Assembly: GCF_001011035.1 (NCBI RefSeq)
Contig: NZ_CP011492.1
Span: 1,557,501-1,621,500 of the forward strand
DNA: 64,000 nucleotides
DNA from: Streptomyces sp. CNQ-509
Lineage (GTDB): Bacteria > Actinomycetota > Actinomycetes > Streptomycetales > Streptomycetaceae
Direction of reading: 5' to 3'
This document shows positions 9,088 to 18,128 of this stretch, piece after piece. Every line of letters begins with the position of its first letter. The stretch's first letter is position 1. A model generated the notes under the pieces. It was given only the letters and a program-made list of their open reading frames with translations. It did no database searches and was not told where the DNA came from. A program made the translations under genes and the position numbers.

Positions 9088-10326
9088 TCAGTTGTCGTCC
9101 TCGTCGATGAGGAAGCCGCGCATCGGCGACGGCGGCTGCTGCATCGGACCGCCCTGGGGGCGCACCGGCGCCATGGGCTGCGTCATGGCCGGGGACATCT
9201 GCTGCTGGCTGCCGTACGACGGGCCGCCGGCCGGCGCCTGCCGGGTCGGCATGCCCTGCTGGCCGCCCATGGACCCGCCGCCCATCGAGCCGCCGCCCAT
9301 GCTCGGAGGGCCGCTCATGGCACCGGCACCGGCCGGGGCCATCGAAGGCGTCGGCGCGGGCGCCGACGCCGCGGGCAGCGAGGCCGCCGCGGGCGTACGG
9401 GGCGGGGCCAGGGAGTCGTCCGCCTGGTTCTCCAACTGGCGGAGCTGGGACTCCAGGTACGACTTCAGCCGGGTGCGGTACTCGCGCTCGAAGCCGCGCA
9501 GGTCCTCGACCTTGCGCTCCAGCGTGGCGCGCGCGGACTCCAGGGAGCCCATCGCCACGCGGTGCTTCTCCTGCGCGTCCCGCTCCAGGGCGTCGGCCTT
9601 GGCACGCGCGTCGCGCTCCAGACCCTCGGCGCGGCTGCGGGCCTCGCCAACGATCTTGTTGGCCTCGGCGCGGGCCTCGGCGATCGCCTGGTCGGCGGTC
9701 TGCTGGGCCAGCGAGAGCACCCGGGCGGCACTGTCACCGCCGACGGGACCGCCCTGCTGCGGGCCGGGCCCGACGTGCTGCTGCTGGGGCGGGCCGCCGA
9801 CGTGCTGCTGCTGCGGCGGGCCGCCGTGCGGGGCGTGCACCGGGCCACCGGGACCGCCGGGGCCGCCGTGCCCGCCCGGGCCACCGGGGCCCATCGGGCC
9901 GGGGCCGTGCGGACCGTGACCGGGAGGACCGCCGGGGCCACCGGGCCCACCCGGGCCCATGCCACCGGGACCTGCGGGCAGCTGGGGTGCGCCGGAAGGC
10001 AACTGAGGCGGGCCGCCCTGCGGCGGGCCCATCTGCTGCGGCGGCACCGGCTGCGGGCCCGATATGGCGGCGGGCACCGGCCCGCCGTGTCCGGGGGGTC
10101 CCGGCCGGTCCTGGGGCTCGGGGCCCTTGCGCATCCCCTGGTTCTGCGCCGCGGCCCGGGTCGCCGCGGCCAGCTTGGCCCGCAGGTCCTCGTTCTCGCG
10201 GAGCAGCCGGGTCAGTTCGGCCTCGACCTCGTCGAGGAACGCGTCGACTTCGTCCTCGTCGTAGCCCTCTCGGAGTCGGACGGTCGTGAACTGCTTGTTC
10301 CGCACGTCCTCGGGGGTCAGCGGCAT
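9088..10326 (-). CDS. divIVA: DivIVA polar growth determinant (Wag31-like)
   Basis: A 412-aa cytoskeletal protein that marks hyphal tips and directs apical peptidoglycan synthesis. The N-terminal DivIVA lipid-binding domain is unmistakable (MPLTPEDVRNKQFTTVRLRE, then GYDEDEVDAFLDEVE). It is followed by a short coiled coil, a Pro/Gln/Gly-rich linker (about residues 65-215), a long coiled coil (LAQQTADQAIAEARAEANKI onward) and a Gly/Gln/Met-rich tail. The long PQG linker and tail are typical of Streptomyces and are absent from Bacillus DivIVA. Downstream of yggT at the end of the dcw cluster. Confidence 0.97.
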   Translation of the reverse strand: MPLTPEDVRNKQFTTVRLREGYDEDEVDAFLDEVEAELTRLLRENEDLRAKLAAATRAAAQNQGMRKGPEPQDRPGPPGHGGPVPAAISGPQPVPPQQMGPPQGGPPQLPSGAPQLPAGPGGMGPGGPGGPGGPPGHGPHGPGPMGPGGPGGHGGPGGPGGPVHAPHGGPPQQQHVGGPPQQQHVGPGPQQGGPVGGDSAARVLSLAQQTADQAIAEARAEANKIVGEARSRAEGLERDARAKADALERDAQEKHRVAMGSLESARATLERKVEDLRGFEREYRTRLKSYLESQLRQLENQADDSLAPPRTPAAASLPAASAPAPTPSMAPAGAGAMSGPPSMGGGSMGGGSMGGQQGMPTRQAPAGGPSYGSQQQMSPAMTQPMAPVRPQGGPMQQPPSPMRGFLIDEDDN

Positions 10327-10390
10327 TTCTTCACCTCAACGTAGTCATCGGCGACATCGGCATATCGACACTCTCCGTCCCGCTTCATCA

Positions 10391-10678
10391 TCACCTCGCC
10401 CCGCCCACCACGGTGAGGAGGATGTAGACGATGATCATCAGGACGAAGAAGGACAGGTCCAGCGCCACGCCCCCTAGACGCAGTGGCGGAATGAACCGCC
10501 GCAGGAGCTTGAGTGGTGGATCCGTGACCGTGTAGGCGCCCTCAAGCAACACCACCATGGCTTTGCCCGGCTCCCAGGAGCGGGCGAACATGAACACGTA
10601 GTCCATGATCAACCGGAAGATCAGCACGATCAGGAAAACGAACAGCGCGATGTAGATCACTTGAAGCGCGACGTCCAT
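10391..10678 (-). CDS. YggT family membrane protein
   Basis: A 95-aa protein with two hydrophobic segments (about residues 5-28 and 72-93) and the conserved central stretch around ITDPPLKLLRRFIPP, read here as VTDPPLKLLRRFIPPLR. YggT proteins sit in the dcw region of many bacteria between sepF and divIVA. They have been linked to osmotic tolerance and membrane organisation, but their biochemical role is not settled. Same strand and spacing as its neighbours, so probably co-transcribed. Confidence 0.92.
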   Translation of the reverse strand: MDVALQVIYIALFVFLIVLIFRLIMDYVFMFARSWEPGKAMVVLLEGAYTVTDPPLKLLRRFIPPLRLGGVALDLSFFVLMIIVYILLTVVGGAR

Positions 10679-10741
10679 CTCGCTGTGGTCCTCTCCCCTT
10701 CGCGTTCCGGCCCCACGGCCGCTCGCACAGTGTTGCTTGGC

Positions 10742-11377
10742 TCAGCTTTGGTTGAAGAACCCGCCCTCTGCGATGCGGGCCTTGTCCTCCGCTGTTACGT
10801 CGACGTTAGCAGGCGACAACAGGAACACCTTCTGAGTCACTCGCTCGATGCTGCCGTGCAGCCCGAAGACGAGTCCAGCCGCAAAGTCGACAAGTCGCTT
10901 CGCGTCCGTGTCGTCCATCTCGGTCAAGTTCATGATCACAGGCGTACCCTCGCGGAAGTGTTCCCCGATGGTACGTGCCTCGTTGTACGTACGCGGGTGG
11001 AGCGTCGTGATCCGGTAAGGCTCCCGCTCCGACACGGCCTTGGGCATGATCACCGGCGCACTCTTCTCCAGGCTGGGACGGTCAGGTGTGATGGAAGACA
11101 CGGGAGCGATTCGCCCCGAACGCCCCGATTCGGGCAGGAGTCCGGGTGAACGCCCCGCCGGCTCGCGGTCCGTGGGCCGCTCCCGCTGCGCCGGCGGCGA
11201 AGCGATCGCCCGCGGCGGCTCCTCCTGGTGCGGCGGTTGCGGGGCCTGGTGGCGGTGGCGCCGCTCGGGCTCGGGCTCCGGCTCGAACTCGTCGTCGGGG
11301 TCGTACCCCGGGCCGTCGTACCCATCGTCCTCCACGAGGCCGAGGTAGACCGCCATCTTGCGCATTGCGCCGGCCAT
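10742..11377 (-). CDS. sepF: Cell division protein SepF
   Basis: A 211-aa Z-ring anchor. The N-terminus ([20 protein letters not shown]) is the amphipathic membrane-binding helix. A Pro/Arg/Glu-rich linker follows, and the C-terminal SepF domain (about residues 115-205) reads [20 protein letters not shown] and [19 protein letters not shown]. SepF tethers FtsZ to the membrane in actinobacteria, which lack FtsA, so it is expected to be essential for septation. Lies between yggS and yggT in the usual order. Confidence 0.97.
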   Translation of the reverse strand: MAGAMRKMAVYLGLVEDDGYDGPGYDPDDEFEPEPEPERRHRHQAPQPPHQEEPPRAIASPPAQRERPTDREPAGRSPGLLPESGRSGRIAPVSSITPDRPSLEKSAPVIMPKAVSEREPYRITTLHPRTYNEARTIGEHFREGTPVIMNLTEMDDTDAKRLVDFAAGLVFGLHGSIERVTQKVFLLSPANVDVTAEDKARIAEGGFFNQS

Positions 11378-11498
11378 GCTCTACGCCCTCCGCTCTGCGG
11401 TGGATCGACCTTCGCCAGTGACGTGATCCACGCTACCCTGCCTGAATTGACCGGGAATGAAGCTTATTTTCTACTGTCGTCCGACTCGTTTGGCGACG

Positions 11499-12299
11499 TT
11501 ACCGGAGCTGGGGCCGGACTCCGAGTACCGCGGTGCCGACGCGTACGTGTGTCGCTCCTGCGGCAATTGCCTCCTCCAGGTCCCCGCTCATCCCCGCCGA
11601 GACCATGGTTGCAGCCGGATGCGCGACGCGCAGGCCGGATGAGATTTCCATCAGCCGCTCGAACGCCGCCCGTTGCCGCCCCGCATACGCCCCCGCCAGG
11701 GGCGCGACCGTCATCAGCCCGCACAGCCGCAGCCCTTGGGCCGCCGCCACCGCGTCCGCGAGCGCCGGTACGTCACCGGGCGCGACGCCGCCGCGGTCCG
11801 CCGTCGCACCGCCGCCCGAATCCGTCCCGGGCGCCGCGTCCTTGTCGAGCGCCACCTGGAGCAGACAGCCCAGCTCGCGGCCCTCGCGCTCCGCGGCGGC
11901 GGCGAGCGCGGTGACCAGCCGGGGGCGGTCGACGGAGTGCACGTAGTCCGCATAGCGGGCCACGGAGCGCGCCTTGTTGGTCTGCAACTGGCCCACGAAG
12001 TGCCACGTGAGCGGTGCGTCCGCGCCCCGCTCCGCGCACCACGCGGCCTTGCCCGCGGCCTCCTGGTCGCGGTTCTCGGCCACGTGCCGTACGCCCAGGT
12101 CCGCCAGGAGCAGCACGTCGCTCGCCGGATAGGTCTTGGTCACGACGACGAGCGTGACCTCCTCGCGCTTGCGGCCCGCCGCCGCGCACGCGCCGGCGAT
12201 ACGTTCCTCCACCGCCGCCAGGTTCGCCGCCAACTCACCGCGGCGCTCCCGGTCCGCTGCCTCCTGCACTCCGCCGTCCCCCGTGAAGTCCGCCATCAT
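11499..12299 (-). CDS. yggS: Pyridoxal phosphate homeostasis protein (YggS/PROSC family)
   Basis: A 266-aa PLP-binding TIM-barrel protein that buffers free pyridoxal phosphate rather than acting as a racemase. Key motifs are VVVTKTYPASDVLLL, whose Lys (in VTK) holds PLP, HFVGQLQTNKAR, LMTVAP, and MSGDLEEAIAAGATHVRVGT near the C-terminus. The start at 12299 overlaps the pgeF stop by four bases (ATGA); a second ATG lies immediately after. The insert SGGGATADRGGVAPGD within the barrel is a lineage-specific loop. Co-transcribed with pgeF and sepF. Confidence 0.93.
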   Translation of the reverse strand: MMADFTGDGGVQEAADRERRGELAANLAAVEERIAGACAAAGRKREEVTLVVVTKTYPASDVLLLADLGVRHVAENRDQEAAGKAAWCAERGADAPLTWHFVGQLQTNKARSVARYADYVHSVDRPRLVTALAAAAEREGRELGCLLQVALDKDAAPGTDSGGGATADRGGVAPGDVPALADAVAAAQGLRLCGLMTVAPLAGAYAGRQRAAFERLMEISSGLRVAHPAATMVSAGMSGDLEEAIAAGATHVRVGTAVLGVRPQLR

Positions 12300-13033
12300 T
12301 CCCCGTCCAGCCAGACGTATCCCGCGTGTCTGCCCGTGGCACCCTCGCGCCGGTACGAGAAGTGGTCCCCGGACTCCAGCGTGCACACGTCCGACACTGT
12401 GATCATTCCCACACCCAGCGCTTCCAACTGCGCGACCACACCCGCACGGATGTCCAGTGCCGGCGTCCCCCAGCTCGTCGTCGCCCGCGCCGCCGGCACC
12501 CGCCCGGCGGCCTCCTCGCGCAGCGCCTCGGGGACCTCGTAGCAGCGCCCGCAGACGGCCGGTCCGAGGTGGGCGACGATCCGCGCCGGCTCGGCGCCCA
12601 GCCCCACCATCGCCTCGACCGCGGCCCCGGCCACCCCGGCGACCATGCCGGGCCGGCCGGCGTGCGCGGCACCCGCCACGCCCGCGCCGGGGTCGGCGAG
12701 GAGCAGCGGGACGCAGTCGGCGCCGCGGGCGGCGAGCGGCACGTCCCGGGCGCGGGTGACGACGGCGTCCACGGCGGGCGGGGGCGCGTCGCCCCAGGGC
12801 CCGTCGACGACGGCGACGTCCCGCCCGTGCACCTGGTGCATCCACACCACCCGCGCCGGCTCCACCCCGAGCGAGCGAGCGGCGCGCTCGCGGTTGACCG
12901 CGACCGCCGCCGGGTCGTCGGCGCCGACGGCGCCGCCGAGGTTCAGCTCGGCGTACGGAGCGGCGCTCACGCCGCCCCACCGGTCGGTGAAGGCGAAGTG
13001 AGCGCCGCCTGTCGCGTATGTCTGCCCTATCAC
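12296..13033 (-). CDS. pgeF: Peptidoglycan editing factor PgeF (YfiH/DUF152, multicopper-like)
   Basis: A 245-aa protein of the YfiH family. Metal-ligand motifs include QVHG (His), ARGADCVPLLLAD (Cys) and AAHAGRPGMVAG (His), which together form a zinc/copper site. In E. coli the family prevents misincorporation of L-Ser into peptidoglycan stem peptides; purine-nucleoside cleavage activity has also been reported. Just downstream of ftsZ (30-bp gap) and overlapping yggS. The exact activity in this organism is inferred. Confidence 0.9.
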   Translation of the reverse strand: MIGQTYATGGAHFAFTDRWGGVSAAPYAELNLGGAVGADDPAAVAVNRERAARSLGVEPARVVWMHQVHGRDVAVVDGPWGDAPPPAVDAVVTRARDVPLAARGADCVPLLLADPGAGVAGAAHAGRPGMVAGVAGAAVEAMVGLGAEPARIVAHLGPAVCGRCYEVPEALREEAAGRVPAARATTSWGTPALDIRAGVVAQLEALGVGMITVSDVCTLESGDHFSYRREGATGRHAGYVWLDGE

Positions 13034-13063
13034 GGGTCGTACGTTACGTGATCAACACGCCGG

Positions 13064-14278
13064 TCACTTGAGGAAGTCCGGCACGTCCAGCTCCTCGGCC
13101 TCGCTGTCCTGGTACGGCCGGGCCGCCGGCACCTGCGGCGTGGCGGCCGGGGGGACGGGCGCAGGGGCGCTGTCTGCGGTGCTGTCGCCGGAGAGGGAAC
13201 CGAGGCCGCCGAACGCGGGGCGCTCGGGCTCCGTGGACCGGGCGGGCCCGGGGTCCGCGACCGACTCGGCCGGGGCCTCGTCGCGCCCGCCGTACGAGCC
13301 GAGGACCTTGTCCCGGTTCTTCGACGGCAGTTGGCCGCCGTCGAAGCCCGCGGCGATGACCGTGACGCGCACCTCGTCGCCGAGGGCGTCGTCGATCACG
13401 GCGCCGAAGATGATGTTCGCCTCCGGGTGGGCCGCCTCGCTGACGAGCTGGGCCGCCTCGTTGATCTCGAAGAGCCCGAGGTCCGAGCCGCCGGAGATGG
13501 AGAGCAGCACACCGCGGGCGCCGTCGATGGACGCCTCCAGCAGCGGCGAGGAGATCGCCATCTCGGCCGCGGCCACCGCGCGGTCGTCGCCGCGCGCCGA
13601 GCCGATGCCCATGAGCGCGGAACCTGCCTCCGACATCACGGACTTGACGTCCGCGAAGTCCAGGTTGATCAGGCCCGGGGTGGTGATGAGGTCGGTGATG
13701 CCCTGGACACCGGAGAGCAGCACCTGGTCCGCGGAGCGGAAGGCGTCGAGGACGCTCACCTGGCGATCGGAGATCGACAGCAGCCGGTCGTTGGGGATCA
13801 CGATGAGGGTGTCGACCTCGTCGCGCAGCGCGGCGATGCCGTCCTCGGCCTGGTTCGCGCGGCGCCGGCCCTCGAAGGTGAACGGGCGGGTCACGACGCC
13901 GATGGTGAGCGCGCCCAGCGAGCGGGCGATGTTCGCCACGACGGGCGCGCCCCCGGTGCCGGTGCCACCGCCCTCGCCGGCCGTGACGAAGACCATGTCG
14001 GCGCCCTTGAGCACCTCCTCGATCTCCTCCCGGTGGTCCTCGGCGGCCTTGCGGCCGACATCCGGGTTGGCGCCCGCGCCGAGTCCGCGGGTCAGCTCGC
14101 GACCGACGTCGAGCTTGACGTCCGCGTCGCTCATCAGCAGTGCCTGCGCGTCGGTGTTGATCGCGATGAACTCGACGCCCTTGAGACCGACCTCGATCAT
14201 CCTGTTGATGGCGTTGACGCCACCGCCGCCGATACCGACGACCTTGATGACCGCGAGGTAGTTCTGTGGTGCTGCCAC
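13064..14278 (-). CDS. ftsZ: Cell division GTPase FtsZ
   Basis: A 404-aa tubulin homologue that polymerises into the Z-ring and sporulation ladders. Visible motifs are [16 protein letters not shown], the tubulin signature [12 protein letters not shown] at about residues 104-115, and the T7-type catalytic stretch [13 protein letters not shown] Pro/Ala-rich linker leads to the conserved C-terminal peptide [10 protein letters not shown], which binds SepF. Its own 240-bp promoter region separates it from ftsQ, the usual Streptomyces arrangement allowing developmental up-regulation in aerial hyphae. Length and motifs are normal. Confidence 0.99.
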   Translation of the reverse strand: MAAPQNYLAVIKVVGIGGGGVNAINRMIEVGLKGVEFIAINTDAQALLMSDADVKLDVGRELTRGLGAGANPDVGRKAAEDHREEIEEVLKGADMVFVTAGEGGGTGTGGAPVVANIARSLGALTIGVVTRPFTFEGRRRANQAEDGIAALRDEVDTLIVIPNDRLLSISDRQVSVLDAFRSADQVLLSGVQGITDLITTPGLINLDFADVKSVMSEAGSALMGIGSARGDDRAVAAAEMAISSPLLEASIDGARGVLLSISGGSDLGLFEINEAAQLVSEAAHPEANIIFGAVIDDALGDEVRVTVIAAGFDGGQLPSKNRDKVLGSYGGRDEAPAESVADPGPARSTEPERPAFGGLGSLSGDSTADSAPAPVPPAATPQVPAARPYQDSEAEELDVPDFLK

Positions 14279-14519
14279 GTCGAAGGCCTCTCGCCTCGAG
14301 TTACGTCTGCCGTTTGTGGGGGTCCCCGAACGCCGGTCGAACCCTAAGCGTGAAGTTTAGGGTTACCGCAGCATCCCGTACCTGGACTCTTGGAACGAGA
14401 CACTAAGTCGACAAGGCTTCCGCGTTCAATGAACACGCCGAACCTCCCGTTTTTCTTTTCACCCTATGTGATCAGGCGTTGCGACCCCTCACGGGGGGTC
14501 TGAACTGCGCATATGTACG
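14279..14519 (-). promoter_or_regulatory. ftsZ promoter/leader region with 8-bp inverted repeat
   Basis: The 241-bp gap between ftsQ and ftsZ holds a perfect 8-bp inverted repeat, AACCCTAA (14340-14347) and TTAGGGTT (14357-14364), with a 9-base spacer. It lies about 62 bp before the ftsZ start. Further upstream, on the minus strand, is a -10-like TAGGGT within CATAGGGTGAAAAG (about 14455-14470) and a small GC hairpin (14483-14500). Streptomyces ftsZ is known to have several promoters here, one sporulation-specific; which of these motifs is used cannot be told from sequence alone. Confidence 0.6.
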
Positions 14520-15341
14520 TCAACTCGACGACGCCGCGGGGGCGCTGGGAACGCTGACGTCGAAGTACCGCGCATCGCGCTCCGCTTTCATGACCGCCGC
14601 GAGCGCCTTCGACTTCGCCGCGCCCCGCTCCGCGCTGCCCCACAGCACGGTCCGGCCTCCGGACAGCTCGAGCGTGACGGAGTCATATGAACGCACAAGG
14701 ATAGTACGGGTGTCACGGCGCACGCTCTCGGAGAGCGCGCCCGCGACCCGTACCGCGCTCTCGCGCAGCCGCTGCCTGCCGAAACGGTCGAGGCTCGGTG
14801 AGTCCGCCACCTGCATCTCCACTATCGGCACGTTCTCGGGCGCCGTACGCACCGTGGCGAACCGCACACCCTCGTCGTCGACTTCCACGAAAGACTCCCC
14901 CTTGCGCAACAGCACCGCCGGCTGCCGCTCGGTGACCTGCACCGCGATCCGGTGCGGCCAGACCCGGTCGACGTCCACGGTGCCGATACGCGGCAACTCG
15001 GCCGCCAGCCGCGCCTCGACCGCGTCCGTGTCGACGGTGGCCATCGGCACGTCCTCGGAGACCCGGGCCGCGTCCAGCACCTCGTCGGCGCTGAGCACGT
15101 CGGTGCCGGAGACCGTGACCCGCTCCACCCGCAGCCAGTTCGAGCCGTACAGGGCCCAGACGGCGAACCCGCCGAGCACGATCACCGCCAGCAGCACGGC
15201 GACCACCACCCGGCGGCGCGGCGGCCGCAGCCGGCCGCGGCCGCCGGCCGGCCACCGGGCGGCGGGCGGGCCGCTCGGCCCGGCACCGCCGCCGCGCTCC
15301 TCGCGGCCGGCCGCCGCCTTCTCACGGACCGCTCCGGCCAT
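14520..15341 (-). CDS. ftsQ: Cell division protein FtsQ
   Basis: A 273-aa single-pass membrane protein linking early and late divisome parts. Start: ATG at 15341 with AAGGGGG upstream; an in-frame earlier start would overlap murG and lacks a better site. A basic, Gly/Pro-rich cytoplasmic tail (about 55 residues) precedes the membrane helix VVVAVLLAVIVLGGFAVWAL. It is followed by the extracytoplasmic POTRA domain (WLRVERVTVSGTDVLSADEV) and the FtsQ beta domain (VDRVWPHRIAVQVTERQPAV). It follows murG directly; murC is absent from this position. Confidence 0.95.
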   Translation of the reverse strand: MAGAVREKAAAGREERGGGAGPSGPPAARWPAGGRGRLRPPRRRVVVAVLLAVIVLGGFAVWALYGSNWLRVERVTVSGTDVLSADEVLDAARVSEDVPMATVDTDAVEARLAAELPRIGTVDVDRVWPHRIAVQVTERQPAVLLRKGESFVEVDDEGVRFATVRTAPENVPIVEMQVADSPSLDRFGRQRLRESAVRVAGALSESVRRDTRTILVRSYDSVTLELSGGRTVLWGSAERGAAKSKALAAVMKAERDARYFDVSVPSAPAASSS

Positions 15342-15381
15342 CCCCGTACCCCCTTGACTGGTGTGGTGAGATCGCCGCGCC

Positions 15382-16476
15382 CTATGATCCCCGCCGGCCG
15401 TCCACAGCCTGGTACACCATGCCGACGAGGAGTTCGTCGGCATCCCTCCGGCCGAACTCCGCGGCGGCCCAGGACATCTCGTGCAGCCGCTGGCGGTTGG
15501 TGAGCACCGGCAGCACCTCCTGGCGCACCCAATCCGCCGTCAGCTCCGCGTCGTCGACCAGCAGCCCGCCGCCGGCCTTGACCACCGGCTGCGCGTTGAG
15601 CCGCTGCTCGCCGTTGCCGATGGGCAGCGGAACGTACGCGGCCGGGAGCCCGACCGCGGAGAGTTCGGCGACCGTCATCGCGCCGGCGCGGCAGAGCATC
15701 ATGTCGGCCGCGGCGTAGGCGAGATCCATCCGGTCCACGTAGGGCACGGGAACGTACGGCGGCATGCCGGGCATATTGTCGACCTGCGGCAGCTCGTTCT
15801 TCGGCCCGACGACGTGCAGGATCTGCACGCCGGAGCGCTGGAGGTACGGCGCCACCGACTCGATGACCTCGTTCAGCCGCCGGGCGCCCTGCGAGCCGCC
15901 GGAGACCAGCAGCGTCGGCAGGTTGGGGTTGAGCCCGAACGCGGCGCACCCCTCGGCGCGCACGGCGCCGCGGTCCAGGGTGGCGATGGAGCGGCGCAGC
16001 GGGATGCCGATGTAGTTCGCGTGCCGCAGCTTGCTGTCCGGCGTGGAGACCGCGACGAACTTCGTGTAGCGCGAGCCGATCTTGTTGGCAAGGCCGGGGC
16101 GGGCGTTGGCCTCGTGCACCACGATCGGCACGCCGCGGCGCTTGGCCGCCAGATAGCCGGGCAGGGCGACGTAGCCGCCGAAGCCGACGACGCAGTCGGC
16201 CTTCGTGCGCTCCAGCACCTCCTCGGCGGCCCTGATGGTCCCGCGCAGCCGTCCGGGGACGGTGATCAGCTCCGGCGTGGGCTTGCGCGGCAGCGGGACC
16301 GCGGGGATCAGCGCCAGTTCGTAGCCGCGCTCCGGGACCAGCCTGGTCTCGAGCCCGCGCTCGGTACCGAGCGCCGTGATGCCCACCGTGGGGTCCCGCC
16401 TGCGCAGGGCGTCGGCGAGGGCGAGCGCGGGCTCGATGTGGCCGGCGGTCCCCCCACCGGCGAGTACGACATGCAC
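15382..16476 (-). CDS. murG: UDP-GlcNAc:lipid I N-acetylglucosaminyltransferase MurG
   Basis: A 364-aa peripheral membrane GT28 glycosyltransferase converting lipid I to lipid II. The N-terminal diphosphate loop reads [20 protein letters not shown] and the second G-loop [29 protein letters not shown] and [16 protein letters not shown] are further MurG signatures. Reads in the same direction as ftsW, with a 43-bp gap. Confidence 0.98.
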   Translation of the reverse strand: MHVVLAGGGTAGHIEPALALADALRRRDPTVGITALGTERGLETRLVPERGYELALIPAVPLPRKPTPELITVPGRLRGTIRAAEEVLERTKADCVVGFGGYVALPGYLAAKRRGVPIVVHEANARPGLANKIGSRYTKFVAVSTPDSKLRHANYIGIPLRRSIATLDRGAVRAEGCAAFGLNPNLPTLLVSGGSQGARRLNEVIESVAPYLQRSGVQILHVVGPKNELPQVDNMPGMPPYVPVPYVDRMDLAYAAADMMLCRAGAMTVAELSAVGLPAAYVPLPIGNGEQRLNAQPVVKAGGGLLVDDAELTADWVRQEVLPVLTNRQRLHEMSWAAAEFGRRDADELLVGMVYQAVDGRRGS

Positions 16477-16519
16477 CGAATTTCACCGCTCTCCGCGACG
16501 GCCGCCCGCCGGCGGTCCG

Positions 16520-17917
16520 TCACCTTGTTTTCCTGGCTCTCCTGGCCGTGCTCTCCGGCCTTTTTCCGGCGAGCACTCTTCTAGCAGACTGCAGCACCCC
16601 CGCGGGCCGCATGGCCAGCGCCGCCCGCGCCGCGGGTTCCTCGCGCGCGAACGCGATCAGCAACCCCACGGCGAACATCGCCGGCAGCAGGGCGGAGCCT
16701 CCGTAGGAGAACAGCGGGAGCGGGACGCCGGCGATGGGCAGCAACCCCAGGACCGCACCGATGTTGATCACGACCTGCGCCATGATCCAGGCGGTCACGC
16801 CCCCCGCGGCGTACCTTACGAAGGCGTCCTCCGTACGTCCGGCCACGCGGATACCCGCATAGCCTAGAGCCGCGAAGAGTGCCAGCACCGACAGCGTCCC
16901 CGCCAGGCCGAGTTCCTCCCCGGTCACGGCGAAGATGAAGTCGGTGTGCGGTTCCGGGAGTTCGCCCCATTTTTCCATACTCGCGCCGAGTCCCGATCCG
17001 AACCAGCCGCCGGACGCCAGGGCGTAGATGCCGTGCAGGCCCTGCCAGCAGACGTCTCCGGGGCCCGGCTCGGTGGCGCCGATGCAGCGCAGCCGGTCCA
17101 TCCGGTGCGGGCTGGAGGTGAACAGCACGACGGTCAGCGTCGCGCCGACCGCGATCACGGTGGCGAACAGCCGGGTCGGGGCGCCGGCGACCCACAGCAG
17201 GCCCAGCAGGATCGCGCCCAGGATCATCGCGGTGCCCATGTCGCCGCCGAGCATGATGAGGCCGAGCAGCACCATCGCGACCGGCGCCAGCGGCACCAGC
17301 ATGTGCTTCCACTGGGTGAGCAGCTTCTTGTCCTGTTTACGCGCCAGCAGGTCGGCGCCCCACATCACCAGCGCCAGCTTGCCGAACTCGCTGGGCTGGA
17401 GCTGGAACGGGCCGCCGAAGTTCAGCCAGTTGGTGTTGCCGTTGACCGACTGCCCTATCCCCGGCACCTGCACCAGCGCCATGAGGAACAGCGACATCGC
17501 CAGGACCGGGTACGCCAGCGCGCGGTGCAGCCGGATCGGCATGCGGGCCGCGACGAGCAGCAGGATGGTGCCGAGGGTGGCGGCGACGAGCTGCTTGCGG
17601 AAGTAGTACGTGGACGCCAGGCCGCTGTTGAGCGCCTCGATCTGGGAGGCGGAGAAAACCATCACCAGACCCAGCACGGTGATCAGCAGACTGCCGCCGA
17701 GCAGCAGGTAGTACGCGGTGAGCGGCCGGTCCCAGGCCCGGCGCACGCGGCGCGCGAACCGGCGCAGGCCGGCGGGCCCCACGCCCCCTCCTCGGGCCGG
17801 GCGGGCCGCGGGGACGGAACGCGTCCCGCCGCGGGCGGGCCGCGGCGGGGTTTTCGACGCCGCGCCGCGCGCGGCAGCGGGCCGCCGCGCGCGCCGCTCC
17901 TGGTCCGCTCTGCTCAT
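16520..17917 (-). CDS. ftsW: Septal peptidoglycan glycosyltransferase FtsW
   Basis: A 465-aa SEDS-family polymerase that works with FtsI. I use the ATG at 17917, preceded by GAGGAGA; a GTG seven codons earlier is possible. A basic Ala/Arg-rich cytoplasmic tail (about 65 residues) leads into ten transmembrane helices. SEDS motifs are GNTNWLNFGGPFQLQPSEFG, GGDMGTAMI and, near the end, VPLPLFSYGGSALL. The Arg/Lys-rich C-terminal tail is cytoplasmic. Located in the standard murD-ftsW-murG order. Confidence 0.97.
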   Translation of the reverse strand: MSRADQERRARRPAAARGAASKTPPRPARGGTRSVPAARPARGGGVGPAGLRRFARRVRRAWDRPLTAYYLLLGGSLLITVLGLVMVFSASQIEALNSGLASTYYFRKQLVAATLGTILLLVAARMPIRLHRALAYPVLAMSLFLMALVQVPGIGQSVNGNTNWLNFGGPFQLQPSEFGKLALVMWGADLLARKQDKKLLTQWKHMLVPLAPVAMVLLGLIMLGGDMGTAMILGAILLGLLWVAGAPTRLFATVIAVGATLTVVLFTSSPHRMDRLRCIGATEPGPGDVCWQGLHGIYALASGGWFGSGLGASMEKWGELPEPHTDFIFAVTGEELGLAGTLSVLALFAALGYAGIRVAGRTEDAFVRYAAGGVTAWIMAQVVINIGAVLGLLPIAGVPLPLFSYGGSALLPAMFAVGLLIAFAREEPAARAALAMRPAGVLQSARRVLAGKRPESTARRARKTR

Positions 17918-18128
17918 CCGCCGTCTCCTCGCTGGCACCGCCGCACTCCGCCCATGGGCAACGAGGTTGCCACGCCGACGCCCCGGCCGGGGCCACGACG
18001 CGACGGAGCGCGGTCGCCTTCGGGTCGTCCGGGTCCCGGAGTCTGCCGTCGATCTCCCGTACGCGGCCGGGGTACGGCCCCGCGCGCGGCGCGCCGCCCT
18101 TCGGCCGAAAGCAGGTGTGCCGGGGAGC

